This document shows positions 12,101 to 27,100 of a DNA stretch of 64,000 nucleotides, in pieces. Numbering within the stretch: the stretch's first letter is position 1; each line of letters opens with the position of its first letter. The stretch is from Patiria pectinifera (taxonomy: Eukaryota > Echinodermata > Asteroidea > Valvatida > Asterinidae), in NCBI GenBank assembly GCA_029964075.1, contig CM057147.1, positions 27,363,513 through 27,427,512 on the forward strand. Direction: 5' to 3'. A program made the translations under genes and the position numbers. Under the pieces are notes generated by a model. It ran no database searches and was not told the DNA's origin. It saw only the letters and a list, made by a program, of their open reading frames with translations.

Positions 12101-15100
12101 GACACGACGGTGGGTCATGTCCCAAGCATGGAATTGCCCATTTATACTGAATTGTTACTTTGTTTTCGTAGCACCACCAACTGTGAATGTGCCGATTGTG
12201 GGTCCGCAGTGTCTAGCTGTTGGTGCAACCACACTTTCTGTGACTTGGACTAATGTAACCGCGACCAATGCTGGGGTTGGAAGCATCACTTGTACTGATT
12301 CTGGAGACGGAACTGGAGTGACGACCTCTGCTGGAACCTTTGGAGCAGGATCACACACAATCACGTGCAGTGTAACCAGTCATGAGGGTTGCTATAGCTC
12401 CAATAGCTTCGCATTTCTCGTATCAGGTATTATTTTTTTGTCAAATAATTGGGAAAACAGTTTTTTTTGAAAATGATACTCTTAAAAACGATAAAGCTGA
12501 GTCTTTATCTGATTTCGTGGGTGAATAGTTGTTAGCACATACAAACGGACTGACTAATTATTGGGAGGAATCTGAATTTCTCATCAAAACGGTGTGAGTG
12601 CTGTGGCCTAGTGGTTACGGGCATCGGGTTCGGGGTCTGCAGCTTTAGCTGCAAGGGCAGATCCAGAACACAGTTTTAAATTTTGGGGGGGGGGGGAGCA
12701 AAAAAATGTTGGTCCCCAAAAAGTGTGTCCAAAAAAACTACGGCGTGGGGTTCGAGGCCCGTTTAAGTGCCCTAAAAAAATGTTTAGATTCTAGATGCTC
12801 TGTGGTGCGATCTGAGGCAATTTTTGACAACTTTAATCAATATTTTTTTAGAAAAAGATGGTGGTGTATGTATTGCCTGCCTTAATTGCGAAATTACTAA
12901 AAAGACAAAAAATGGATTCCTTTTTGGGGAGCTTTGAATGTTTAATTGGCCCAATGTTAAGGAGTAATGGTTATATAAAACGCTTCGATCTTAGTTAAAA
13001 GGGCTATATAAAACCCCGTCATTGTCATTATTATTATACGGAAAATGTCAAATTATTTGCAAAAGGGCCTTGCCTCAAATTCGTGTCCATGACTTGTCCC
13101 CGCCCCCCCAAAAAAATCTTACATTAAAAACTCACAACATTTAAAGTAAACTTCTTTTTTTTTTACTTTTACTGTTATTTATTCAAACTTTAATACCTCA
13201 TATTTTACAGTTTACTGAGGATTTAAGAAGTGGAGACGACCAAAGTATTAATTAATTCATTTGAATATAAGGACTGGATCCCTGGAAATTTGTCCGAGGG
13301 AATATTTTTCACTTATTCATTTTTGTGCATTTGAAAGAGCTCTTCTTCGTACTACATCAAGAAAGGATTTTTTGATGTCGTTGTTGCAAGATTTGTTTTA
13401 GGGTCTATAACTCGAAAATTACTCATCTTTTTAGTATGGATTTCAGAAATTGAAACTGAGTGATGCTGATCAATTGTCATTTACACAGCGACACCAATTG
13501 TGAATGTGCCAGCGGTGAGTCCGAAGTGTGCAGATGTTGGTGCATCTACTGCCTCTGTAACTTGGCCTATCGTAACTGCCACCAATGCTGCGGGTGGAAG
13601 GACCTCTTGCAGTGATTCTGGAGATGGAACCAGTTTGACAACCTCCGGTGGAACCTTTGGAGTAGGATCACACACAGTCACGTGCACTGTTACTAATTCT
13701 GGCAATTGCACAGGCTCCAATAGCTTCACGTTTGTTGTAGCAGGTATTGAACATGTTTAGAACCATTAAGTCTGCCATATGTATTGTGAACATTTATCCC
13801 CTGAACCATCTTTTTCGAATTAGGCAGCATTGACCAAGACATTGGGATACCGCCATAGGTCTTGATAGCTTTGCTGATTAAACATCAGTTCAGTTTTATG
13901 GCAGTTTTAGTCCCACATCAGTCAACTGATTTTCAACTTACGTTCAACCTAACGTTCAACCTAACATGCATTGTTTTGGCTCTCAGTCTGTTTCCCTTTC
14001 TTATACATAAATTATTTTGTGTTGCGCTAATTTTTGTAGCAAAAAAGCCAATATCATTCCTGAGTGATACTTGTACGCCATTGCCAGGTCAGCAGAATTA
14101 TTAGCAGAATGTTGTTAGCATTGTCTATTCTGGTGTGATCCCTGGCTACATATGGTGAGTGTAGATTAATGGCGTCTTACTGGGCAAAGACATTGACAGG
14201 TTGGAAGACTGTCAAGATAGGGCTCAGTTGGGCTCTAGTACGATATTCCAAAGACCGCAGGTTCAAGTCCCAATGTAGTATTTTCTTTCAACCTTGCACG
14301 TGCCCAACTTCGAAAATCGCTCGACATTGGTCGTTTGATATTGTGTTTGTAACAGCTTCTCCATCTGTGACTGTGCCCAGCGTGGGTCTGCAATGTACCG
14401 ATGAAAGCTCTTCTACAGCTACTGTGACGTGGACCACTGTGACTGCCACCAATGCAGTGGGTGAAAGCATCACTTGTACTGATTCTGGAGATGGTACTGG
14501 AGTGACGATCTCTGGTGGCACCTTTGGAGTAGGATCGCACACAATCACGTGCAGCGTTACCAGTACCAATAGTTGCTCAGGATCAAATAGCTTCACGTTT
14601 GTTGTAAAAGGTATCAAACATTATATTTGTAGTGGTGTATGTTTTTCTCATGCCGTTGGTTAAAACTACAAGGTAACAGTTCATGGAAGATTTTGCCTCC
14701 GACAGGATATAACTTTAAAGCAAATGTGGACATCCTGTTTCAATTTTTTCAAGATCACATCTCACCTTCTTTTTTTTTTGGTCACAATAGCTTCACCATC
14801 AATTTCAGTGCCAGTGGTCCCTGTTAAATGCACCAGTCCAAATCGGGTGACAACTCATGTGTCATGGAGTACAGTAACTGGTACCAACACCGACGGTCAA
14901 ATCATTCAGTGTACATCAGGTGCATTGCTCGTGAATCTGATTGGAGGTAACTTCCCGCTAGGAACTCACACCGTAACCTGCACAGTGACCAATAGCGGTG
15001 GTTGCATGGCATCAGAAACCTTCGCAGTCGCTGTTGCAGGTGAGACTTGCATCTACGTTATCTTAGTCTGGTGGGAAAAGGGGTATCTCATCCTCTTCAA

Positions 15101-18100
15101 TATAAGCAAAGCGTGCGAAAACAATCAAGGCGAATCCTTGCATTTGAAAATAAAGGTGTCATCAGCTGAAAATATTGGGCACAGCTAGCCCAGGAAAGCA
15201 CATGGTCTTTTCCACACAAAATCCTACTCCAGGCTACCATCAGTTTGCCAATTACCTCCATCAACAGTTCCCCACGAAACTTACATTGAAAATAACCATT
15301 CATACTCCACTGTATTAACATTGTATTCCGCGGTGATTCCATAAAATCATGCCTTGCTGAAGCAGTAGTGGCAGTACTTTATCCATGCCTGCATATATTT
15401 ATATTATATTATATTTATTTACTTCTATATTTTTGTTGTGGGTTGTGGAAAAGGTTGGAAAGGGGGGGGCCCTAGTGGGGACTTTAGCCATCCCCCCCCA
15501 AAAAAAACATTATTGTGTAGCCCCCCCCCTCAAAAAAATGTTCCATAAAAAAATTGCACTAGCAAAATGTCACAATGTGAGGTGGATGGGAATGGTCTCC
15601 CCCTAATTAAAAAGTCGTGAGAAGGGTGCATTAGTTTATAGTGTGCCTGATTGTAGGATTTTGTCAGCGCTCCCCATTAAAAATATGGCACCAGCCCCCC
15701 CCCCAAAAAAAACCTATTGATTTTCAGAAGCCTTTGTGTCCCAATGTAGTATTTTCTTTCAACCTTGCACGTGCTCAACTTCGAAAATCGCTCGACATTG
15801 GTCGTTTGATATTGTGTTTTCAACAGCTTTTCCATCTGTGACTGTGCCCAATGTGGGTCCGCAGTGTACAGATGAAAGCTCTTCTACAGCTACTGTGACA
15901 TGGACCACTGTGACTGCCACCGATGCAGTGGGTGAAAGCATCACTTGTACTGATTCTGGAGATGGTACTGGAGTGACGATCTCTGGTGGCACCTTTGGAG
16001 TAGGATCGCACACAATCACGTGCAGCGTTACCAGTACCAGTAGTTGCTCAGGATCAAAAAGCTTCACATTTGTTGTATCAGGTATCAAACATTATATTTG
16101 TAGTGGTGTATGTTTTTCTCATGCCGTTGGTTAAAACTACAAGGTAACAGTTCGTGGAAGATTTTGCCTCCGACTGGATATAACTTTAAAGCAAATGTGG
16201 AGATCCTGTTTCAATTTTTTTCAAGATCACATCTCACCTTCTTTCTTTTTTTATTTTTTGGTCACAATAGCTTCACCATCAATTTCAGTGCCTGCGGTCC
16301 CTGTTAGTTGCACAACTGAAGTGTTATGGAGTCGAGTAACTGGTACCAACACCGACGGTCATATCATTCAGTGTACATCTGGTGCATTGCCAGTGTTTCT
16401 GGTTGGAGGTAACTTCCCGGTAGGAAGTCACACCGTAACCTGCACAGTGACCAATAACGGTGGTTGCATGGCATCAGAAACCTTCGCAGTTGCTGTTGTA
16501 GGTGAGACTTGCATCTACGTTATCTTAGTCTGGTCACTATGGTGGGAAAAGGGGTATCTCATCCTGCTCTTCAATCTAAGCAAAGCGTGCGAAATCAATC
16601 AAGGCGAATCCTTGCATTTGAAAAAAAAGGTGTCATCAGCTGAAAATATTGGGCACAGCTAGCCCAGGGAAGCACATGGTCTTTTCCACACAGAATCCTA
16701 CTCCAGGCTACCATCAGTTTGCCAATTACCTCCATCAACAGTTCCCCATGGAACTTACATTGGAAATAACCATGGTCACTCATACTCCACTGTATTAACA
16801 TTGTATTCCCCAGTGATTCCATAAAATCATGCCGTGCTGAAGCAGTACTGGCAGTACTTTATCCATGCCTGCATATATTTATATTATATTATATTTATTT
16901 ACTTCGATATTTCTGTTGCGGGTTGCGGAAAAGGTTACATATAAAATCCACAATCGCGTTAAAATATTAAAACAGGAATATTCATATATAAACTAACTAA
17001 AATCGGGTGGTGCAATAAAATTATTGTGGTAGAATATAGTATAGTAAACATGAATTAAAATACTTTCAAAGAATAAAAACCAAAAAATACGGAGGCGCTT
17101 TGACCTGGAGTAGCATTCCAATCATTGGCAGTGTGAACAAAATAGGAATTCATAAAATAGTCAGTTTTAGCGAAGGGAACCTGGACTTTCAAAGCATGGT
17201 CATTTCGGGAAATTCTGCATAATGAGAAGTTTTGATTTTACGTGTTATCCACAGCATCTCCATCGCTAACGGTACCAGACGTGAACGACCAATGCACTGA
17301 TTTCGGTGTAGCAACTGCAAATGTGAGCTGGCCTGCAGTATCTGGCACCGACCTGGGCGGACAAGCCATCTCATGCAGTGAAGGAGGAATTGCCGTGCCT
17401 CTCAGTGGTGGTATCGCCTTTTCTGTGGGCGCTCACACTGTGACCTGTCAGGTCACCAACAATAATTGTTCCGTTTCAGAAAGCTTCTCATTCACTGTCC
17501 GACGTAAGTAAGAAAGCAAAAATAAAGTTTGGTGTAGGTATCAGTGTACCATCCCCCCAAAAAGTTCCATAAAAAAATGCACTAGCAAAATGTCAGAATT
17601 GGAGGTGGATGGGAACGGTCTCCCCCTAATTAAAAAGTCGTGAGAAGGGTGCATTAGTTTATAGTGTGCCTGATTGTAGGATTTTGTCAGTGCTCCCTAT
17701 TAAAAATATGGCACCAGCCCCCCCCCCAACCTGTTGATTTTCAGAGGCCTTTGTGTCCCTGCAAAAAATTCTCAATCCACCCGTACCCTGCTAGCCCTCC
17801 CTCCCACAAAAAATATTTGCTCTAGAACCGCGCCTGTCCTTGCTAGAGCTTTTGGAACACAGCGTCATATTTGCTTTTGATTGATGTAACCTGTGGCCCA
17901 GTAGTAAATTTTTTGGCGTCCACTTATGATCTGAGTCATAAGATGGAATTTTGCTTGGGATGATGTAAATTCACATTTCAGTTATGCCCTTCCATGATGT
18001 ATAAACAATGTATACTCAGCGTAATATCCTCCGAGTGAAAGTGAGAGAAAATGACTCCAATTCACGACATCCTGCATGCTAGTGCAGACGTCTTACCACT

Positions 18101-21100
18101 CGACCACCGAGCTTACTGGGCTCGGCTGACTGGTTCGAATTTCAATTCCAATTTCAGAGGAAATTGAGCTCTTTCATTGTGATGTTCTTATTCTTCAAAG
18201 TAATGTAACAAAGACGGTTTTCTTCTTGGTGCTTTGTAAAGGTCTTTCGTGTCGTTGCTCAAGTGCATTCAACACTGTGCAGAAAATTTTGTTTAAATAA
18301 TAATTTATTATGTTACGATTCCCCCCCCCCCTTTTCTACCCACACAGAATCACCGATTCTTAACCTGCCAACCATCGACGATCATTGTGCGGTCCCGTGG
18401 TGGGTTTATGCCCAGGTGTCATGGCCCCTGGTGACTGCCATGCACAGCGACAACAACCCTATCGTCTGTATAGCGTGGGGTATCTCCATGCCTCTCACAG
18501 GGGGTTGGTGGTACTTGCAGTACTATACACACGTCCACACCTGCGATGTCACCAATAATGCTGGTTGCACAGCGGTGGGAACCTTCGATTTCTATGTATT
18601 CGGTAAGGAATATTTCAGGATTCAAGGATACAGTCAAATCACGGGAAGGCTTACTTAAACGTAATACCCTTTATGAGTTTTTAAGCAGTGTTGTGAAGGT
18701 GATGGACATACAGAAGTGCAACATGTGGACATACAGAAGAAAATGCTGCCAAATTCATTCCATGAGTTTCACCTACCTTGTAATTTTGTTAGCTGAGGGT
18801 AGCAGCTAGCTCTACAAATCGCCATATCTCTCAGTTAGTTAGTTAATTCACTAGTTAGTAATTAGTTACAAACGTTGACATAGTCTATGACTATTGCTTC
18901 TACAAATTTTGACCGATTGCAACCAAACTTTGTCAAAGTATCAGTAGCCCAGCCCAACATGTCAAATTTGGTTACGATAACGTCAAATTGCAAACAAGTT
19001 CAATTGACATTAGTAGCGCTTGCAACATGTTCGCCATGGTCAAACATAAAAAAAGACTCCGTGGTGGCCGCTTTGTCTGCCCTACATTATGGGTCAAAGG
19101 TCAAAATAGGTCAAATTGCAAACAAGCTTCAATGACAAAAGCAGTGCTGTCAGCATTTGTGCCCAGGTTAAACATTAAAAAAATGTTCATGGTGATCTCT
19201 TCATCTGACCTACAGATATGGGGTGAGAGGTCAAATTAAGGTGAACACAATCATGTTGGACCGCAGCTTTCGAGATCCGATCGAGCTTGTTATTAGATTT
19301 GGAAAATGACATCCTGAGACATTTATTTGCCATTAGATCGCCTTTAAGTTCGTGTGGCGTCTTCCTGAGTGTACATGTACTATGTGTTTCACATCTTAAT
19401 ACAGAGAATATGGGTTAACTTCGATGTTTCTGAGTGACATCCCTGATGTAAATTAAAATGGTGACAAATTACATGTAGAACACCGCGAACATAATCAGAC
19501 TAAATTTGCTTTTTGAATATGATACACTCGTCGGTGAAAACTCGTTTACATTGTTGGATGTTACATTGCTAGGCTATTATCATGACAAATACAGCTCTGT
19601 GCCTATATAATCTATCAAACTAACCATGTTATATAATATTAGGACTTAATTGACCCTTGCGACTAAAGTGTATTCATAGCTCAGTTGGTAGCATGTCAGA
19701 ACGGTTATCCGGAGGTCACAGGTTCAAACCCTGCCCCAGTCGTTAAACTATAAATTACTGTTAATGTACCCATACGGAGTCTTTTTAAAAAAATCTTTGG
19801 AACAAAGTGGAAATTAGGGAGATATTTCTTTGTCTCCCTGATGTCACGACTCCAATTTCGAGGCAAAAATTGTAGTGTCGCAAATGGGCTAGAGTGATTG
19901 CTTGTGGTCCAAAACAGAAATATACCAACAGTCCTGGTGGTAGGACAAGTTAAAATAGAGGTCAGTGGTAATGTAAGTTTGGAAAAAGTGTGTGTAAAAC
20001 CCTATGGAAATGTCCAACTCGGGTACCATTTCTAAATAAAATATCATTATTGTGCAACTAGTGAGTTCGACCCCTCTTGTGGTTTATTTGAAAATGTTAC
20101 AAGATTTGAAACATTTATGAACCTCTAGATTTACATTCAGCCAATGCTTCCTTTGTCTCCACAGCAAAGCCCCGCATAACGGTGCCATCGGTTGTTGACC
20201 AGTGTACCCTGCCTGGACAGAATGATGTCGTAGTTTCTTGGCCTGCAGTGACAGGCACATACTTAGATGACCAATCCATCAGTTGTACCGATCAGAACGG
20301 AAATGCTGTGCCTCTGAGCGGAGGCATCCCTTTTGGTCTTGGATCTCACACAGTGACCTGCAGTGTTACGGTTGAAATCTGCAGTACATCAGAGAGCTTC
20401 TCGTTCAGTGTCTATGGTAAGAAATACAATAGTGTTGGTACCCCTTTAACTAGAATATGGTGTTTTCCCCATTTTGTTCTCAATATCTTGGTCTACTTGG
20501 CAATTATGTGAAATCAGCCAACCAGGAGAAATTTTAATGGAGCCTCGATATACAAAAGTTTTTGAAGGCAAGATATTGTTTGCATAGCGAATCCATTAAA
20601 CAAACTAAAAACAATGCTATGAACATTCCATAATATATCAATGTCTGGGTCGAGTTTTCAACTGCTTTTTTTTTAAAACAAAATTGCCTTGTCTTAATTT
20701 CTGCTTCACAGCTCTTTGACCTTGTGTCCTTTTATGATCATTTCCTTCTAACTGAATTGTGTTTGAGCTGAGACAATCGTTTCTGAGAGTAATTTCCAAT
20801 TTACATGGTGATTTACAGGGTGAATAAAACAAACCCCGATAATTAGGCTAATATGAACAGAAGTAAAGCACATGTGAATCAAAGGAAATATCCTCTGTTA
20901 GGCTTGAATCTCCTCTTTAAAATGACAACCTGATCATGTTATTACATTTACGGTTGACCGAGCAGTGACCAATTTTATGAAAGGGTCTATTTAGAGAGTT
21001 GTGCCACTTTTCATGATGACATCTTTGTTTTCCCCACCTGCATTGATTGGCAACCATAAGCCTTTCACTCTGTTCCAAATGACAACACAAAAACCACAAT

Positions 21101-24100
21101 TGAAAGGTGGCGAGATGCTCTAAATAGACGCTTTAATAAAATTCGCCCCTGCTCAGCAACCGTGAATGTAATGACATGATTAGAGTGTCATTTTAAAAAG
21201 GAGATTCAACCCTAACAGAGGACAAAACCCTAACAGAGGTCGAAAAAAAATACTGTTGGTGTATGGAATTGGAGTGAAATGATACATGCTCTTTTTTTAC
21301 AAATGATCTTGCTCTTTCTCAAAACAGAGGGCAATTTTGTTCCTTTTGGAGCTGCAGTCGGAGATAGGCTTCTCTCACAAGAAAGACAACCAGTAAGTAA
21401 CTCATCAGTTTATTTCACATGAGTTGCTGGATGTTTGAATTGTATCAACTTTGGAACCTCATTCTAAATGTAAACCTTACAGAACACTAAGGATGTAACC
21501 CATTAGTCACTCTTTCACAAGGGCGGATCCAGAACACAATTTTGGGGGGCCAAAAAAAATGTTGGTCCCCCCAAAAAGTGGGTCAAAAAAATTACGGCGT
21601 GGGGTTCAGGGCCCGCTTAAGGGCCCCGAAAATTTTTTGGATTCAAGATGCTCTGTGGTGCGACCTAAGGCAATTTCTGACCACTTTAACCAATGTTTTT
21701 TTGAGGAAAAGATGGTGGTGTACTCATTGCCTGCTTTTATTGCGATGTCACATAAAAAAATAAAATTGGTTTCGTTTGGGGGGGGGGGGGGCATGGCCCC
21801 TTTGGCCCCCCCCCCCCCCCCCGGATCCGCCCTTGCTCTTCCACACCAATAGGCTTCATTCACGGGTCGGCAATATGAATTCAAAGGCAAGGTAAATTCT
21901 TCATTTTTGGAGCCCGCTAATAGAAAAGAAAAGCAATGCCACAGAGTTAATTACAATTATATAACCGACATACAGATCCTTGTCATTTGATTGGCGGAAC
22001 TCGCATAACGTGACATTTGTTATTGATCCCATTCACGCCACCGCTCAAAAAGTTCTATCCGCCCATGGGAAATGGGAAATACTATTCAACAGTTAGGATC
22101 AAGACGCGGTATTTGTGTGCAAATGCATGCTGGTGTGCGCGTTCAGCGTTGCGCGTAGCGCGTATCGATCCAAAGAGCAAGCGCTACATCGCTGGGTTCA
22201 AATATTTTTGTGAAGGGGTGGTTTCAAAGACAGAAATATATTTTCCTCCAGTTTTTTATTGAAATAAAAGTTCAAATAAATCAAACGACGAGGATCTATA
22301 TGTCAGTTATATCAAACAAATATTGAGTGGCTTTGAATTGAGTGGCTTTGAATCGGCTTCGCCTCGTGAAATGGAAAAGTCCAGATTTTACCTTGCGATA
22401 ATATTCCTCCCATTCCACGCTGAGCCACTCAATATTTGTATAATCAATACCAGTCAGCTCTGATGAATACTTGACATTGGGTATTATACAACACCTGAAT
22501 AAATCCCCGTCATCTGATTGGTGAAATGTAGATCACGTGACATATTATTATTCGGTATAATGCACGGTGCGACCATGCGTTATACCCATGCGTTATACCG
22601 TTTCACTTTGCGCTTGTTCCATGACGCGGTATTTGCGTGCGAAATGCATGCTGGTGTGCGCGTTCAGCGTAGCGCGTATTGTTCCAAAGAGCCAGCGCTA
22701 CAGCGTTGGGTTCAAACATTTTCGTGAAGGGGTAGTTCAACATCTTTAAAATCAAAATAAATTGTAGTTTATAATTTACCAATCAAATGACGAGAATTTA
22801 TTCTGGTGTTGTATAAAACAAATTCAGTGACAGATTGAATGTTCTAGTCCACTCGGCTTCGCCTCGTGGAATAGAACATTCAATCTGTCACCTCATGAAA
22901 TTATTATTACCATTGCACTCACAAACATTCGTTATTTGAATAATTAAACATACCCTAATGTTCTAAGCCACATTTACAAAATAAGTACAAGTGAGGCTTT
23001 GAACGCATAAATAGTCTGGCACCATCCCATTCAACAGTTTACAACTTATAAAATATATTCAGGGAACACGATCAAAAATGGCTTCCTTGTGAATAAGGTG
23101 TTTATGGATTTACCAGGGAATAAATGCAATGTATTTAAACTGCTCATTCATTGACCAGCTTAGTTTCTGCACCCCTTCCCATGAAACAAAGGTGAAGTTT
23201 GAAGATTTTTTTTTTTTTTAAATATTTTTACGTAATTGTTGAATCAATTTTAATTCAATGGGGAACAGGAAATATGTTGATAGTGCTGGTATTACAGTAT
23301 CATTACACAAACTTTCTTATGTTTTTTTTTAATTTACAAGTAGAGACAATTTGTGGGAAGCACTTCTCTCTGAAGTTAAATACAAACCAAATTTGACTCT
23401 AATATGGGTGTATTTTTATTTTTGATATATACACGTCTGTCTGATGCACGGCTGTGGTTGGGTTGCAAAATCCGGATGATTTAAAACACTAGCCATTTCC
23501 TCTTTTTGCAAACTAAATCTTTCATTATTATTTGAATTATATCGATGGCCCATTGACTTCAAACAATCCACCCATTTTGTCTGAACAGCGATCACTGTCG
23601 TCTAACAAAGATTTGATCTCACGAACCATCAGCCCACCAAATTTCTTTCCTTACTGCAATGAGCTGCATGAGAAAATCTATGTAAGTATGACCGATGAAA
23701 AGCATGAAGTAGAGTGAATAGTTTTGGAACAGAACACCTGCATTTTAAGGTATCGGCTTATAGGGAATGTACATCATTGGCTTTTGCTGTAATTTTCAGA
23801 AATGAACTATTTGAGAGGTTAGTATAATATATCAAATATTGTTACACTGACATGTTTGAAGTTTTGTGTTCGAAAATGCTGGAAAAACCAAGAAAAACAA
23901 AAATGTTCAAGAAGTCTGGTTCCTTGACTCCACTAAAGATAAAATGGATCAATTTATAGATGCCGGAAAATTGTAAGGTAAGGGAACCAGTCTAGCTGGC
24001 CTGCACCCGTTCATGAACATGTAACCAATAGCAAACAAAATTTGGACTGAAAAAAGTGTAAATTTGGAGCAGTAGTTGAAAAATAATTAGGTTTTTCCAA

Positions 24101-27100
24101 CGGTGGTCGGCCGACCACCATTGGAAATGTATACAAAAATACCATTTTCTTGAAAATGACTTCACACTAGGTGCCATAATTTTACAGGATGGTTTAGACT
24201 GTCATTTACCAACATTCTAGTAAGGTATTTCGTAAAAACTTGGTAGTTTATTTTTTGATGTTTGCAAATGTTGTATATTCCCATTAAGTGTACTTTATTT
24301 TTTAATCACACTCAGTAATTCTGTACTGTACGATAGTGCAAAACACGTACGTGTGCCTACTATGTGGCTGTAGCAAACATTTATTTCCATGTACAATCAT
24401 ACTGAGCATTGAAAGACAAACGTTCTGCGAAAAACAAACATTATTAACTGGACAGCATTATGTGATACCTCCAGTCTTGTGTTAAATGTCCCGACGTTCT
24501 GCTGTATTGTGATTATTAAAGTGTATCCCTTGCATTTTGGGAAAACAAAATTACGTCATTTCTGATCGAAAGTAGAAGTAACCTGCATGTTATAATAATT
24601 ACTGATAATTGATTATTAGGGAGTCATTCCAATAGAACTTTAATACCCCTAACCCTAATTTTAGGGTTAAATCTTACCCCCACAAATTTCGGTATTTGTA
24701 CTAATTGGACCACGAGCAATCGATCTAGCCTATTTTCGACATCAAAACTTTGCCTCTAAGTAGGGGATGTGGAATAAGAAAGACATTGAAATGTCTCCCT
24801 AATTCAACGTGTCTCCCAACGGTATAACTTATGATGCTAAAGTGTCTCCCAAAGGGTATACTTGTTATTATAAGGCAAACCACTATTGTCTTGACGCATG
24901 GTTTATTTAATCATTTTGAGTACCGCTTCCTAGAAAATGGTCCGGCAAGATAAATAAGTGTACCATTCAGAACTAACCCATCGTGGTATCGATCTTGAGC
25001 AGAAAAGCTCGGTTTTGTGTTGACATTTTTGTAACTTGGTTTTTAATAAAAATCAAGTTTTGAAATTGTTTTGTAAAGGATGGCCATTTTTTGACTTGAT
25101 TGAAAATACATAGGTCAAATCAGTTGGTTTTACTCAATGGGCCAGTTTCACTAAATAGACATAAACATGCAAAGTCAAGCTGATTTCACGCTACCAGCGA
25201 TGTGCGCATGGAGATTTCTGTTGTTATTGAAAACAACTTTGGCCCTGATTTGAAGTGCGCTGGCTCGTGGCTGCATAATGGTCTCTGTAAAATGGACAAG
25301 GGATTTTGTTAGCACACAGAATGTGTTCTCAGCGCTGTCATGAATTTGGACACACTTCCAAATCTAACATTTGAATACCTTTTTTGGTCTTTTGAATCAA
25401 AAATAAGTAAGAACAACTAATTATTATTAGTTCACAGATAACGGTGTCATTGTCTTGTCCAATGCGCAACGTCTGAACAGACGAGGTTACCCAGGCACCA
25501 CTAAAACCTTCTTCAGGGGCTCCAACAAATTGGTAGCTCCTTTTTGGGCGGACGTCGACGGCGGAAGGTTTTCTCAGACAAGGAATGTCTTCTTTCAGGT
25601 GAGTGTGTCGCATTTTTGTGTTGTCATGTCATCTAGGACAGTAAACCCTGTCCATCTTTCAGAAAATCTTATTTGACCGCATACAATCCGTCATGCAAAA
25701 CTCAAAATCGTACTGAGCACGTTTGAATCAAGCGAACAAAACTGATCTTGACGAAGATCATGAACAGCAAAGCTAAGCACTGTGTGGCCTCTGACTGGTC
25801 TCTCTTTGTAAATAAAGTGGCTTGGTAAAAAAAAACTTTAAAATATCTTCTTTACCCAACTGAACAAAACGAGTTTGTAGTAGCCAGAGCTATCTTAGAG
25901 TAACACGCCCTGAAGGAATTTTATCTTGCCCAATTGGAATTAAAGGAACTCTCAATATTTTCAATAGCTTAAAGTACATATGCATTAGGATATTGAGAAC
26001 AGGGTATGCTATTTGCAATGCATGAGAAAAAAGGGCTTCTATCTCCTCGCCCGCTGTGTGAGACGGGGCCACTTCAGTGCCTGTGGCCTGCTTCCCTTCA
26101 TGTCGCCTGCTTCGCCAGCTTTGCATGCTTTGCGTGTGATCACTGCGCAATTGTGTACGCTCCAAATGTCCTCGATGAGACTGAGACAACAAAACTGACT
26201 TAAATTTACTTTGTTTATTTGAGGCTCGATGCAGATTCGTACTTGATTATGCCAAAGACCCTATATCTTTATGCATAAACCCTTTGCGCGCTATAGAGAC
26301 GTAGCGGTGGTTAAGAACTTTATTAAGGCTCGTTTTGTGGGTTGCCAAGCGTATGAAACAAGGTCGGTTTGATGCACAAACCAAACTTTTTATTTCCCCC
26401 TCATATTCTTCTTTGTAATTCCAGTCGCTTTAGTCTTAGGGCTGCCAACCAAGAACTTCTGGCTGCATTGAAGGCAGTTAACGATTCTGCACAGAACAGA
26501 TCTTTTCATGTAGAGCTACCCCAAGTCTTTGGAATAGTCTGCCCATTAACATTTGATCTAGCACATGTGCATTAGAAACGGCTCTCAAAACACACTACTA
26601 TTAAGCCCACAAAACCACGGCATAAGTTCTCCTGTTTTTTTCTCCCAGGTATATGATGGAAGTAGCTCAACCATGTTATCTACCTTGAGTAGCATCGTGT
26701 CTGCCCGGTATGGCAGCTTCAATGCAGCCTGGGCCCTAGTCATCACATGGCACTATGTAGAAGCCCTCTCACCAGATAAAGTAAGTATTTGTGACAGGCT
26801 TGTTTGATTTAAATCATGTCTCTCTGTTAGATTTGGTTGTTGAACAGTTGGGTTCACCATTAAAACCCATCTCCCACCGTAGGTCTCTAACCACCCTCAG
26901 TCTATTCCACAGATATGTCCAAGGAAATAGTTCCGCCAATTTGTTGGACTTGGTTCCTCCTGTCAGGGTGTGTGAGCATGCAACCAGTGCTTCCTCTCAC
27001 CCATACACTCTAGCTGTGCTGAGATGCAGAACAAAGTGCTACTCTAATAGCTTTTTCCCATTTGCTGTGTATAGATCTCTTTGGAACTCCTAGCCTAGTG

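Larger units (their letters stand above)
14268..15456 (+). repeat. Tandem genomic duplication, left copy (exons 9-10)
   Basis: This 1.19-kb block is closely repeated at 15739-16936, including intron 9, both exons and more than 400 bp of the following intron. The high similarity of non-coding parts shows the event is recent compared with the other HYR copies. Confidence 0.9.
15739..16936 (+). repeat. Tandem genomic duplication, right copy (exons 11-12)
   Basis: Matches 14268-15456 from TCCCAATGTAGTATTTTC to GGTTGCGGAAAAGGTT. Differences are scattered substitutions plus short indels, for example 18 bp missing in exon 12 and an extra TCACTATGG in the following intron. Confidence 0.9.

Noticed and set aside
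14288..14617. Minus-strand frames opposite the HYR exons
   Set aside because: Repeated shadows of the HYR coding strand, found opposite exons 7, 8, 9 and 11 alike.
19660..19742. Functional tRNA gene
   Set aside because: A and B boxes are present but the anticodon stem does not pair and the acceptor stem has only five pairs.
21606..21890. Minus-strand frame with Gly-rich tract
   Set aside because: Produced by the C-run at the end of the GGATCC element.
25433..25437. CACAG as acceptor of exon 18
   Set aside because: It would start the exon in the wrong phase; the TTATTAG six bases upstream keeps phase 0 and the NIDO reading FTDNG.
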